Shown here in pieces: positions 1 to 7,824 of a DNA stretch of 64,000 nt. Source of the stretch: Enhydrobacter aerosaccus (GTDB lineage: Bacteria; Pseudomonadota; Alphaproteobacteria; Reyranellales; Reyranellaceae); contig NZ_FUWJ01000016.1 of the NCBI RefSeq assembly GCF_900167455.1, positions 1 through 64,000 of the forward strand. The letters are read 5' to 3'. The notes beneath the pieces are model-generated. The model was not told the origin of the DNA. It saw nothing but the letters and a program-made list of their open reading frames with translations, and ran no database searches. Both the position numbers and the translations under genes were made by a program. Numbering within the stretch: the first letter of the stretch is position 1; each line of letters opens with the position of its first letter.

Positions 1-1
1 C

Positions 2-337
2 AATACCACCGCACGATCGCTGATCGCCGACCTGCCCGAGCTCGGCACCTTGGGACGCAAGGCCATCGCCGCTTTGGTCGGCTTGGCCCCGTTCAATCGC
101 GACAGCGGCACTCTACGCGGGCGCCGCACCATCCTCGGCGGCCGCGCAAACGTGCGGACCGCCCTGTATATGGCCACACTGGTCGCCACTCGGCGCAATC
201 CCGTCATCGTCGACTTCTACCGACGCCTGCGCGCCGCCGGAAAACCCGCCAAGCTGGCCTTGACCGCCTGCATGCGAAAGCTCCTCACCATCTTAAACGC
301 TGTCCTCAGGGAGCGACGTCCATGGCAAAGCGCTTGA
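2..337 (+). CDS. IS110-family transposase, C-terminal part (cut by window edge)
   Basis: The 111 visible residues match the C-terminal Transposase_20 region of IS110/IS116/IS902 transposases: a helix-hairpin-helix-like stretch (LPELGTLGRKAIAALVGLAP) is followed by the family signature NRDSGTLRGRRTILGG and VRTALYMATLV. The serine of the DSG motif is the second catalytic residue proposed for this family of DEDD/serine recombinases. The frame is open from base 2, so the N-terminal RuvC-like half lies outside the window. The gene ends at TGA 335-337, and the distal IS end would be expected just after it, where a tandem repeat begins at 353. It is not possible to tell whether the element is intact. 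Confidence 0.9.
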   Translation, partial: NTTARSLIADLPELGTLGRKAIAALVGLAPFNRDSGTLRGRRTILGGRANVRTALYMATLVATRRNPVIVDFYRRLRAAGKPAKLALTACMRKLLTILNAVLRERRPWQSA

Positions 338-352
338 CACAAAAGACAGTCG

Positions 353-678
353 CTCTCCCCCAAGGGGGAGAGGAACATGATGGAGCAAGCGCCTCTCTCC
401 TCAAACTCCTCTCCCTCAAGAGGGAGAGGAACATGAGAAGGGCGACGCTATCGTTTCGGGCTCTCCCCCAAGGGGGAGAGGAACATGATGGAGCAAGCGC
501 CTCTCTCCTCAAACTCCTCTCCCTCAAGAGGGAGAGGAACATGAGAAGGGCGACGCTATCGTTTCGGGCTCTCCCCCAAGGGGGAGAGGAACATGATGGA
601 GCAAGCACCTCTCTCCTCAAACTCCTCTCCCTCAAGAGGGAGAGGAACATGAGAAGGGCGACGCTATCGTTTCGGGCT
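353..678. repeat. Tandem repeat, three copies of a 108-bp unit
   Basis: The block starting CTCTCCCCCAAGGGGGAGAG begins at 353, 461 and 569, exactly 108 bp apart, and the copies are nearly identical. Each unit holds two short dyads, CTCTCCCCC/GGGGGAGAG and CTCTCCCTC/GAGGGAGAG. A fourth diverged palindrome follows at about 679-705. The period is divisible by three, so the repeat keeps artificial reading frames open on both strands. I regard these frames as non-coding because they are just the translated repeat. Confidence 0.9.
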
Positions 679-870
679 CCTCTCCCCCGCGAGGGGGAGA
701 GGCGGGGGGAGGGGGCGGCGGGCGGCGGTTGTTGACGGCACGCGCGGGATCGTGAATGGTTCGCTCCATGATTCGACTGACGGCGATTCGACTTATCGGC
801 TGATCCTCCGCCTGCCCGGGCCGGGGATCGTCTTTCCGTTCGTCCGTTCCTCCGTCGAAACGTCAGTCCC

Positions 871-1635
871 ATGCTCTCCTATATCCAACACCTGTTCGCC
901 GAAGTCGGCCTGTGGACCGCGCTCGGCGTCACGCTCGTCGCGGGGCTGATGCGCGGCTTCGCGGGCTTCGGCTCGGCGATGCTGATGGCGCCGATCTTCG
1001 CCATCCTGTTCGGCTCGGCCGAGATGGTGGTGACCGTGGTGGCGATCGAACTGGTGGTGTCGCTGCAGCTCTTCCCGCAGGTGCGCGCCCATGCCGACTG
1101 GAAGACGCTGGCGCCGATGAGCATCGCCGCCTGCCTCGCCATGCCGCTCGGCGTGTGGGCGCTGGCGAGCGTCGACAAGGGCACGATCGTGACGGCGGTG
1201 TCGGCGGTGATCGTGGCCTTCGTGGTGATGATGTGGAGCGGCTGGCGCTATCGCGGCCGCCGCTCGGCCGCCATCGGCGCCACGGTCGGCGCTGTGTCGG
1301 GCGCGATGATGGCGACCACCAGCGTCGGTGGCCCGCCGGTGCTGCTCTACCTGCTGTCGGGCAACGATCCGCCGGCGGTCAACCGGGCCAACATCGTCAC
1401 CTATTACTTCCTGACGCAGTTTCTGCTGATCGTGATCGTGCTGGCGACCGGTGTGGCCGGCTGGGATGCGCTGGCGCGCGCCATCGTGCTGTTCCCGGTG
1501 ATGATCGCCGGCGCCTATGCCGGCGGGAAGCTGTTCCACGGCGTCGGCAGCGAGCGCCTCTACCGCAACGTCGCGCTCGCCATCCTGTTCGCCACCGGCC
1601 TGTTCGGCCTGCTGCGCAACTTCCTCGTGAGCTGA
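871..1635 (+). CDS. TauE/SafE family membrane permease (sulfite/organosulfonate exporter type)
   Basis: This 254-residue integral membrane protein has about eight hydrophobic segments and the length usual for PF01925. The N-terminal motif RGFAGFGSAMLMAPIFAILF, with conserved Gly-Phe-Gly-Ser after the first membrane helix, is characteristic, and a matching second half begins near residue 130 (GAVSGAMMATTSVGGPPVLL). The family exports small anions such as sulfite or sulfoacetate, but the substrate here cannot be read from sequence. It is not in an obvious operon; the preceding 190 bp are free of genes, and the next gene is a probable leader peptide of an ABC-F protein. Confidence 0.88.
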   Translation: MLSYIQHLFAEVGLWTALGVTLVAGLMRGFAGFGSAMLMAPIFAILFGSAEMVVTVVAIELVVSLQLFPQVRAHADWKTLAPMSIAACLAMPLGVWALASVDKGTIVTAVSAVIVAFVVMMWSGWRYRGRRSAAIGATVGAVSGAMMATTSVGGPPVLLYLLSGNDPPAVNRANIVTYYFLTQFLLIVIVLATGVAGWDALARAIVLFPVMIAGAYAGGKLFHGVGSERLYRNVALAILFATGLFGLLRNFLVS

Positions 1636-1711
1636 CGCGTCAGCGCCCCGTTGCGGCGGCTGTGCCGCGCGCGTATCCTCTACTCGCGCGCCCAAGAGAA
1701 AGGAGGGTCAC

Positions 1712-1786
1712 ATGTGCGATTTCCGAAACCGGTTCTACCGGCAACGTGGCCCCGTCCAGGCCCTGCAGATGCGTTTGCAGGGCTGA
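1712..1786 (+). CDS. Candidate 24-codon leader peptide upstream of the ABC-F gene
   Basis: A short frame starts with ATG at 1712, seven bases after a strong ribosome-binding site (AAGGAGG, 1700-1706), and ends with TGA at 1784-1786. The peptide is arginine-rich (MCDFRNRFYRQRGPVQALQM then RLQG). Its last eight codons form a perfect hairpin (1760-1783) that ends at the stop codon. The ABC-F gene begins 170 bp further on, after more small dyads (GACCG-TCG-CGGTC near 1841-1853). This layout is known for antibiotic-resistance ABC-F genes that are controlled by ribosome stalling on a leader peptide. The role here is inferred from the layout, not from homology. Confidence 0.5.
   Translation: MCDFRNRFYRQRGPVQALQMRLQG
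1760..1783 (+). promoter_or_regulatory. Perfect 8-bp hairpin overlapping the leader peptide stop
   Basis: GCCCTGCA (1760-1767) and TGCAGGGC (1776-1783) are exact reverse complements around an 8-base loop, directly before the TGA of the leader frame. A ribosome translating the leader would melt it, while a stalled or absent ribosome would let it form, as in an attenuator. No U-run follows directly, so it may work through alternative pairing with downstream dyads and not as a simple terminator. Confidence 0.45.
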
Positions 1787-1956
1787 CCGGAAAGCGCTCA
1801 GGCAAAATCCTTCCTGGTCTGCCCTTCGTGGGCTGAAGCTCGACCGTCGCGGTCCGGGCTTCCGCTGTCTTCCATGTGCCGCCGCTGATGCGTCCTCCGA
1901 TGATGGCTGTGTGCCTTCAAGGAGGCGTCGCGCGCGGCAAGACCAGAGAAGCGACA

Positions 1957-3483
1957 ATGACCTTCATCACCTTGCGCAGCCTTGGCGTCACGCGATCCGC
2001 TGTGCTCTTTTCCAACCTGACCCTCTCCGTCAATGCCGAGGACCGCATCGGCCTCGTCGCTGCCAACGGCGCCGGGAAATCGACATTGCTGCACTGCCTC
2101 GCCGGCACGGCCGAGGCGACCGCGGGCGAGATCACGCGCGCCCGGGGGCTGACGGTCGGTCACGTCGAGCAGGAGGTGCCGTCCGACCTGCTGGACCTGT
2201 CCTTCCATGACGCCGTCTTGCGCGCCCTTTCGCCCGATCGTGCGGAGTCGGAAAGCTGGCGCGTCGATCTCGTGCTGGAGGAACTGGAGGTTCCGGAAGA
2301 GTTGCGGCCGCGACCGCTGAAGGCGCTGAGCGGTGGCTGGCAGAGGATGGCGATGCTCGCCCGCGTCTGGGTGACCGAGCCGGATATGCTGCTGCTGGAC
2401 GAGCCGACCAATCATCTCGATCTCGGCCGCATCGCCGCGCTCGAACAGTGGCTGAAGGCACTTCCGCGCACCGTGCCGCTGATCGTCGCCAGCCACGATC
2501 GCGCCTTCCTCGATGGAGTGACCAACCGCACGCTGTTCCTGCGACCCGACCAGTCCCAGATCTTCGATCTTCCCTATTCGCGGGCGCGCCGGGCGCTCGA
2601 CGAGGCCGATGCCGCGCAGGCCCGGCGCTACGAGCGGGACATGAAGACGGCGGGGCAACTACGCCGGCAGGCGGCGAAGCTCAACAATATCGGCATCAAC
2701 TCCGGCAGCGATCTGCTGGTGGTGAAGACGAAGCAGCTGAAGGAGCGCGCCGAGAGGCTGGAGAGCGCGGCCAAGCCCGCGCATCGGGAACGCTCGTCGG
2801 GCGTCCTGAAGCTGGCCAACCGCGGCACGCACGCCAAGGCGTTGATCACGCTCGACGATGTCGAGGTGCGGACACCGGACGGCCGCGCGCTCTATCGCAC
2901 GGGCAAGCTCTTCCTTCACCAGGGTGACCGGGTCGTCCTGCTGGGGGCGAACGGCGCCGGCAAATCGCGGCTGATCGCCCATGTGCACGAGGCCATCGAG
3001 GCTGACGACAGGGGCGACAATGGCATCAGGGTGACGCCGTCGCTGGTGCTCGGCTACGCCGACCAGACGCTCGGCACGCTGCGGGAGGCGGAAACGCCGC
3101 TCGATACCCTGGGTCGCCGCTTCGACATCGCCGAACAGAAGGCACGAGGCCTGCTGGCGGCTGCCGGCATCGGCATCGACCTGCAGGAGCGGCCGCTGGG
3201 CCGACTGTCAGGCGGGCAACGGGCGCGGCTCGTCATGCTCGTTCTGCGCCTCACCAATCCGAACTTCTATCTGCTCGACGAGCCGACCAACCATCTCGAC
3301 ATCGAGGGGCAGGAAGCGCTCGAACGGGAGCTGCTGGCGCATCAGGCGAGCTGTCTGCTGGTCTCGCACGACCGCAGCTTCGTGCGCGCGGTCGGCAACC
3401 GGTTCTGGGTCATCGATCGCAAGCGGCTGCTGGAGGTGGAAAGTCCGGAGCCCTTCTTTGCGGCCGCCGCCGCGGTAGGGTGA
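1957..3483 (+). CDS. ABC-F family ATPase (ribosome-associated, duplicated nucleotide-binding domains)
   Basis: The product is 508 residues with two ATP-binding cassettes and no membrane segment, as in ABC-F translation factors and ribosome-protection proteins. Cassette 1 has Walker A AANGAGKST (about 35-43), signature LSGGWQRM and Walker B LLLDEPTNHLD. Cassette 2 has GANGAGKSR, signature LSGGQRARL and Walker B YLLDEPTNHLD. Between them lies a charged linker rich in Lys/Arg (KERAERLESAAKPAHRERSS), the region that reaches the ribosomal tRNA sites in this family. The ATG at 1957 is preferred over an in-frame ATG at 1876 because the first strand of the domain (FITLRSLGV) begins there. The leader peptide upstream suggests inducible expression. 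Confidence 0.9.
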   Translation: MTFITLRSLGVTRSAVLFSNLTLSVNAEDRIGLVAANGAGKSTLLHCLAGTAEATAGEITRARGLTVGHVEQEVPSDLLDLSFHDAVLRALSPDRAESESWRVDLVLEELEVPEELRPRPLKALSGGWQRMAMLARVWVTEPDMLLLDEPTNHLDLGRIAALEQWLKALPRTVPLIVASHDRAFLDGVTNRTLFLRPDQSQIFDLPYSRARRALDEADAAQARRYERDMKTAGQLRRQAAKLNNIGINSGSDLLVVKTKQLKERAERLESAAKPAHRERSSGVLKLANRGTHAKALITLDDVEVRTPDGRALYRTGKLFLHQGDRVVLLGANGAGKSRLIAHVHEAIEADDRGDNGIRVTPSLVLGYADQTLGTLREAETPLDTLGRRFDIAEQKARGLLAAAGIGIDLQERPLGRLSGGQRARLVMLVLRLTNPNFYLLDEPTNHLDIEGQEALERELLAHQASCLLVSHDRSFVRAVGNRFWVIDRKRLLEVESPEPFFAAAAAVG

Positions 3484-3524
3484 GCATTCTTCCGGTCTGG
3501 CAGAGATGAGGCGGCGAAGGAAAC

Positions 3525-4115
3525 CTACAGCTCTTCCTCGGCGCGTGCCTGGTCCGCCGCGCTGCGCTTTGCCTTATCGGCAGGAACCCAGCGCACGACT
3601 CCATGTTCGAGGCATTCGTTCATGAATCGCACGGTCTGCTCGATGGTCTGGGCGAAGGCCGCCTGGTGATGCGGCTGCTGTATTACGCCCGGCTTGAGGA
3701 TGTAGCGGGAGCGCTCCTTCTCGACGACGACGCCCAATTGCTGCAAGCGTCGAAGCTTGCGGCGCACCGTCTCGCGGGGAATGCCCGAGGCGCTCGCGAT
3801 CGAGGCGGCGTTGGTGGCGCGCTGGCCCTCGATGCCGATGACGCTGTCGAAAGTCGCATGCTTCTGCCGGAACGCCGCGTCGCGCATGCCGGGTTCTACG
3901 CCGATTGTGCCGATCAACTCGGCGACGAACGCGAGGTCGAGGTCGCCCTGATAGAGCCCGCGGCGCTCACGCTCGATTCGGTGCAGGTAATTTCCGATCA
4001 TGTAGATGAAGAGACGGGAATTTCCGCCGCTGCCCGCCAATTCCAGCCGCCCTTCGACCTTGACCGTCGTGGCGCGCCGCCGAGGCGGCCGGACTTCCTT
4101 TGGGCCACGTGCCAT
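3525..4115 (-). CDS. Winged-helix DNA-binding protein, unassigned
   Basis: The product is 196 residues. A helix-turn-helix is visible in the middle (TNAASIASASGIPRETVRRK) followed by RRLQQLGVVVEKERSRYIL, which reads as recognition helix plus wing, as in MarR/GntR/IclR-type winged helices. The N-terminal half (SRLFIYMIGNYLHRIERERR) is helical and may bind a ligand or dimerise. I choose the ATG at 4115 because GGAAGGGAG lies seven bases upstream; an in-frame ATG at 4151 lacks a clear ribosome site. It is convergent with the ABC-F gene. No known family name can be given with confidence. Confidence 0.7.
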   Translation of the reverse strand: MARGPKEVRPPRRRATTVKVEGRLELAGSGGNSRLFIYMIGNYLHRIERERRGLYQGDLDLAFVAELIGTIGVEPGMRDAAFRQKHATFDSVIGIEGQRATNAASIASASGIPRETVRRKLRRLQQLGVVVEKERSRYILKPGVIQQPHHQAAFAQTIEQTVRFMNECLEHGVVRWVPADKAKRSAADQARAEEEL

Positions 4116-4587
4116 CACCGGCTCCCTTCCATGTTCGTGCAGACCGCTCATTCTGGGCGGTCACGTTGCACTTGGGTAGTCGCCAGCGAGTAATATGCGT
4201 CTCGCAGACGAGAGCGGTGTGGTCGATTGGAAGTCCATGTTCATGAGGCGGGAAATCGATTCTGACTGGTCGATCGTGAGAGAGGATCTGTGCCGCTTCG
4301 CTACCCGGCGGCGCTTTCGTACCGGGGCGCCACGGCGATCATCGGGGAGCGCAGGGCTGTGTGCAGGTTGCGGGTCGCGAGGGAGAGGCGGATTTCCGAT
4401 GCGTGCTTCCCTCCCGGCGCGCTGGCCTGGAGTCCGCGTCCGCCCGACGGGCCTCTCTCAGGACCCTCAAAGGGCGGCAATCCACGCAATTGCCGTCACG
4501 CGTGTCGGGCTGGACGATCGTTGGCCGCCAGCAGCGCGGACCGAATCTGATCCGTGCCTCCCGATCCGTGTCGGCCTGCCGTGTGCG
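4116..4587. other. Intergenic stretch with no supported gene
   Basis: About 470 bp separate the winged-helix gene from the end of the sulfotransferase gene. Long plus-strand frames crossing this stretch are antisense to the sulfotransferase and have low-complexity Arg/Gly/Ala translations, so I reject them. I see no RNA gene, strong terminator or repeat here. Confidence 0.5.
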
Positions 4588-5436
4588 TCAGAACAGCGAC
4601 AGGCTGCGGCTCAGCTCGACGAAGGGCTGCAGGCCGAGGGTGGCGAAACGCGACAGCGAGGCGCCGAACTCCTTGGGCTCGGTCCGCGGCAGATCGAGGA
4701 TCCAGCGATGGTCGGGTTCGTAGTCCATGACCTGCAGGGTGCGGGGGAAGCGCGCCAGGAAGGCATAGGCCAGGCCGATGTTGAACTCGCGCTTCCACTG
4801 CTGCACGTCGCCCGAGCGCACATGCTTGTTGCCCAGGCGCGACAGGCCACCGAACAGGCTGTTCTCCCAGAAGCGCTGGCGCGCCACCTGCCGTTCGCCC
4901 TCGTCGAAGCCCAGGAAGGCCGAGATGCGCGACCAGTAGGAGAGGTCGGTATCCAGCCGCAGTTCCTCGTAGCGCGCCTCGAAGCAATTGGCGCGGCCGT
5001 ACTGCCAGCCCTGCATGTCGTGCACCGTGCCGGCGCTCGAGTGGTCCATCTCGAAGACATACTGATGATAGCGGCTGGGCAGGGCCTTCAGCCGACGCTG
5101 GTAGGTGATGTTGTCGTAGCCGGGCACCGGCTCGTGCAGCCAGCTCTCGTTCGACTTCTTGTGATAGTGCATCGCCGAGATGACGACGTCGCGCGGATCG
5201 CGGATGATGTGGAGGACGCGCACGTCGGGGCGCTCCAGCAGGCCGGCATGCCGGCCAAACCGGGAATCGGTGCTGAGCAGGATGAAGGGGCGGTCCCGCG
5301 TCTCTTCGAGCCGTTCGGGCTCGGCTTCGAAACGGATGCAGTCGACCCCAAGGTCGGCGGCGATGTTCTTGAACACGCCGTCCATCCAAACGGTGCCGGT
5401 CTTGTGGTGGGTGGCGACAACCACGTTATATTTCAT
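4588..5436 (-). CDS. PAPS-dependent sulfotransferase family protein
   Basis: The product is 282 residues, a normal length for sulfotransferases. The N-terminal strand-loop-helix HHKTGTVWMDGVF (about 10-22) matches the 5'-phosphosulfate-binding P-loop-like motif (usually PKSGTTW). HIIRDPRDVVISAMHYHKK (about 76-94) matches the 3'-phosphate-binding motif with RDPRD at 79-83. The enzyme would transfer sulfate from 3'-phosphoadenylylsulfate to a hydroxyl or amine on a small molecule, lipid or glycan. The acceptor is not predictable and no sulfation genes lie beside it. It stands alone, with an unusually AT-rich upstream region. Confidence 0.85.
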   Translation of the reverse strand: MKYNVVVATHHKTGTVWMDGVFKNIAADLGVDCIRFEAEPERLEETRDRPFILLSTDSRFGRHAGLLERPDVRVLHIIRDPRDVVISAMHYHKKSNESWLHEPVPGYDNITYQRRLKALPSRYHQYVFEMDHSSAGTVHDMQGWQYGRANCFEARYEELRLDTDLSYWSRISAFLGFDEGERQVARQRFWENSLFGGLSRLGNKHVRSGDVQQWKREFNIGLAYAFLARFPRTLQVMDYEPDHRWILDLPRTEPKEFGASLSRFATLGLQPFVELSRSLSLF

Positions 5437-5949
5437 TGTACGCTTACTTTCTTTCTCTTTGGCCGGACGGCGGTCGCGGGCACTGCGCGGCCGTTCGTCC
5501 AGATGGGCGATTGTTGTCTAAAAACCACAAAACAAGCTCGTAAATTCTCGGATAAAGCTATGGTAGGACGACCAATAGGGGAATTCTCGTCTTTTTGCCT
5601 AGGCTGATGCAGCATGTGGCAACGGTCTCGCTTCGACAATTTCCAGTATACCCTTTTTGGGTCAGGGGCGGTTAGGCTCCAAGACGCTTACGCACAGCTT
5701 ACGCGATTCATCCCCGCTGACATTTGGCTCTTATACTTAGTGTACGCAGCGCGGGAGAAGCTGCAATACGACATATCATCGTTGATGCAAAAAGTGGGCA
5801 AGTGGATATTTTGTAGGCCCATATCGCTCCGTCCTGCCCTCACCCATTTTGCACATCGTCAACTTACCGTGATCGACAGAAGGCAGTGTGGATCGCGGCG
5901 ATGCTGACGGCCGGCACCAGCCACGGTCGCCGAGAGGGAGCCTGAAACG
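5437..5949. other. AT-richer intergenic region, no convincing gene
   Basis: About 510 bp upstream of the sulfotransferase are clearly less GC-rich than the surroundings. A 97-codon plus-strand frame (5614-5907) exists but has no ribosome site, no recognised domain and coding statistics unlike its neighbours, so I do not call it. The region probably holds the sulfotransferase promoter; the lower GC may mark foreign DNA. Confidence 0.45.
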
Positions 5950-5980
5950 AAAAACGACGCATCTTTCGATGCGTCGTTTT
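5950..5980 (-). terminator. Rho-independent terminator of tRNA-Pro (usable in both directions)
   Basis: AAAACGACGCATC and GATGCGTCGTTTT form a perfect 13-bp stem around a 4-base loop, with a T-run on each side of the dyad. It starts 15 bp after the 3' end of the minus-strand tRNA gene, so it most likely ends that transcript. Confidence 0.9.
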
Positions 5981-5994
5981 CGGATCATCCCGAT

Positions 5995-6071
5995 TGGTCG
6001 GAGTGAGAGGATTCGAACCTCCGGCCCCTAGCTCCCGAAGCTAGTGCTCTACCAGGCTGAGCTACACTCCG
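5995..6071 (-). tRNA. tRNA-Pro (anticodon CGG), CCA encoded
   Basis: Read on the minus strand, the acceptor stem CGGAGTG pairs with CACTCCG, followed by discriminator A and an encoded CCA. The D-arm (AGCTCAGCCTGGTAGAGC), the anticodon stem CTAGC/GCTAG around loop TTCGGGA, and the T-arm with GGTTCGAATCC are all present. The anticodon is CGG, which reads the proline codon CCG. Total length is 77 nt with CCA, and no intron is present. Confidence 0.97.
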
Positions 6072-6201
6072 TCAGTTCACGGAGTCTGTCTCCGCTCGGG
6101 CCGCGGGGTTATAGCCGCGACCTCTCGGGGTCGCAAGGGCCGCGCCGCATCGCTATAGTCCGACCGTTTTCGACGACGAATCAGTCGGTTCCGGGGGAGA
6201 G

Positions 6202-7026
6202 ATGGCAAAGAAGAAGCGGCTCAAGATCGCGTTGATCGGCTATGGCGCGATCAGCCAGACGCTGTTCGACCTGTTCCGTGAGAAGAAGCCGCCGATCGAC
6301 ATCGTCGGCGTGCTGGTGCGGCCTGGCCGCGGCAAGGAAACCCAGAAGAAAGTCGGCAGCAAGGTCGCGGTCGTGAAAACGCTGAAGGCGCTGCTGAAGC
6401 TCAAGCCCGACATCGTGGTCGAGGCGGCGAGCCAGGAGGCGGTGCGCGAGTTCGGCGAGGAGATCCTCGACAAGGGGATCGACCTCATGGTGATCGCCAC
6501 CGGCGCCTACGGCGATGCCAAGCTGTGGAAAAAACACGTCGCGGCGGCAGCCAGGAGCGGGGCGCGTCTGCACCTGCCCTCGGGCGCCATTGCCGGCCTG
6601 GATGGGTTGCTCGCCATGCGGCTGGGCAAGATCGAGCACGTCAAATACACCTCGATCAAGCCGCCTCACGCCTGGAGCGGCACGCCGGCCGAGACCGAGT
6701 TCGATCTGGGCGCGATCAAGGAGCGGACCACGATCTTCCGCGGCTCGCCCGCCGATGCCGGCCGGCTCTATCCGAAGAATGCCAATCTCGCCGTGACCGT
6801 TGCGCTGTGCGGCGCGGGCCTCAAGCGTACCGAGATCGAGCTGGTGGCCGATCCGACCCTGCCGCCTGGCACCAATGCCAGCCAGTTGGAGGTCGTCAGC
6901 GACTCGGGCGAACTCAAGCTCGACCGGCTGGGCCGGGCCATGCCGGACAATCCCAAGACCGGCGTGCTGACAGCCCAGAGCATGGCCGAAAGCCTGATCA
7001 GGCTGACGCGCGCCAGCGACTGGTGA
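6202..7026 (+). CDS. nadX: L-aspartate dehydrogenase (NAD(P)-dependent)
   Basis: The product is 274 residues, typical of the aspartate dehydrogenase family. An N-terminal Rossmann fold shows LIGYGAISQTLFDLF (11-25). The central segment LHLPSGAIAGLDGLLAMRLG and the motif SIKPPHAWSGTPAE contain the conserved His of the active site. The enzyme oxidises aspartate to iminoaspartate, and can feed NAD synthesis with NadA in place of NadB; nadA/nadC are not next to it. Start ATG 6202 follows GGGGGAGAG. A tRNA-Pro gene is divergent upstream and a stem-loop follows at 7062. Confidence 0.85.
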   Translation: MAKKKRLKIALIGYGAISQTLFDLFREKKPPIDIVGVLVRPGRGKETQKKVGSKVAVVKTLKALLKLKPDIVVEAASQEAVREFGEEILDKGIDLMVIATGAYGDAKLWKKHVAAAARSGARLHLPSGAIAGLDGLLAMRLGKIEHVKYTSIKPPHAWSGTPAETEFDLGAIKERTTIFRGSPADAGRLYPKNANLAVTVALCGAGLKRTEIELVADPTLPPGTNASQLEVVSDSGELKLDRLGRAMPDNPKTGVLTAQSMAESLIRLTRASDW

Positions 7027-7061
7027 GAGGCGACTGGTAAGAGCCGACTGGTGAATGAGAG

Positions 7062-7088
7062 ACGGCGGTCGGGGATGCCGACCGCCGT
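7062..7088 (+). terminator. Stem-loop between nadX and the Spy-like gene
   Basis: ACGGCGGTCGG (7062-7072) pairs perfectly with CCGACCGCCGT (7078-7088) around a 5-base loop, in the gap between two convergent genes. There is no clear T-run after it on the plus strand, so it is a probable but not textbook bidirectional terminator. Confidence 0.6.
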
Positions 7089-7118
7089 CGAGAACTTGCG
7101 CAGAGAGCAGGTCGGCGA

Positions 7119-7739
7119 TCAGCCGGGGCCGCGGCCGTGCGGACCGTGCATCATGTGACCGCCCATCATCGGCCGATCCAGGATTTCCTTCTGTTCCGGC
7201 GTCAGCGCCGCGTAGAGGGCCAGCAGCGACGGCTTGACCGCCTCGATCGACGCCAGTCGCGTCTTCATCATCGCTTCGCGCATGCCCAGGCGATCGGCGA
7301 AATTGGGCGGCGTCTGCAGTTCGGTCGGCAACTGGGCGCAGGCCGCCTTGGCCTTGGCGCTCGCCTCGTCCGCCGCCTTCTCGAACGCGTTCCACGCGGA
7401 CATCTGCTCGGGCTTCAGGTCGAGCCGGGCCTTGAGATAGGCGCGGTTGCCGATGCGGCGAGCGACATGCTCCTCGCACATCTTCTGGGGCGAGAAGGGC
7501 CGGGGCTGCATCATCGGGCCGTTACCCATCGGGCCGCCACTCATCGGACCGTGCATACCCGGACCGGCGCCTGGGCCAGCACCAAGTGGTGGGGCGGGCG
7601 GTGTCGGTGGATTGGCCTGCGCCAGCTCGGGCAGGTCGGCCGATCCGCCGTCGAAGGCGGAGGCGGATGTCAGACAGGCAAGACTTGCCATCGCCACCAC
7701 GGCGAGAGGCGCGGCAAAGAGAACGGGACGCAAACGCAT
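7119..7739 (-). CDS. Spy/CpxP-like periplasmic protein with LTXXQ motifs
   Basis: The product is 206 residues with a clear signal peptide (LRPVLFAAPLAVVAMASLAC, cleavage likely after ASA near residue 28). A Pro/Gly/Met-rich linker is followed by a helical domain carrying two LTXXQ-type motifs, LKPEQMSAW and LTPEQKEIL. Spy/CpxP proteins are ATP-independent periplasmic chaperones and stress sensors. The Met/His-rich tail (MMGGHMMHGPHGRGP) could bind copper or nickel. It lies downstream of, and in the same orientation as, glpD with an 85-bp gap. Confidence 0.82.
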   Translation of the reverse strand: MRLRPVLFAAPLAVVAMASLACLTSASAFDGGSADLPELAQANPPTPPAPPLGAGPGAGPGMHGPMSGGPMGNGPMMQPRPFSPQKMCEEHVARRIGNRAYLKARLDLKPEQMSAWNAFEKAADEASAKAKAACAQLPTELQTPPNFADRLGMREAMMKTRLASIEAVKPSLLALYAALTPEQKEILDRPMMGGHMMHGPHGRGPG

Positions 7740-7824
7740 GACAGGCTCCCACAGGCTGATAACTCTCCCACACCGGAAATACGCTTTCCCGAGGGGGAAC
7801 GTGCCCGGGAGCCCGCCGGCTTTT

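Noticed and set aside
306..872. Open frames on both strands through the 108-bp repeat
   Set aside because: The period is a multiple of three, so the repeat keeps frames open; the translations are just the repeated unit with no domain.
4195..5607. A 470-codon plus-strand frame over the sulfotransferase
   Set aside because: The minus-strand gene has both PAPS-binding motifs; the plus frame is its antisense.
5614..5907. A 97-codon frame in the AT-richer gap
   Set aside because: No ribosome site, no domain and no signal peptide; composition fits intergenic DNA.
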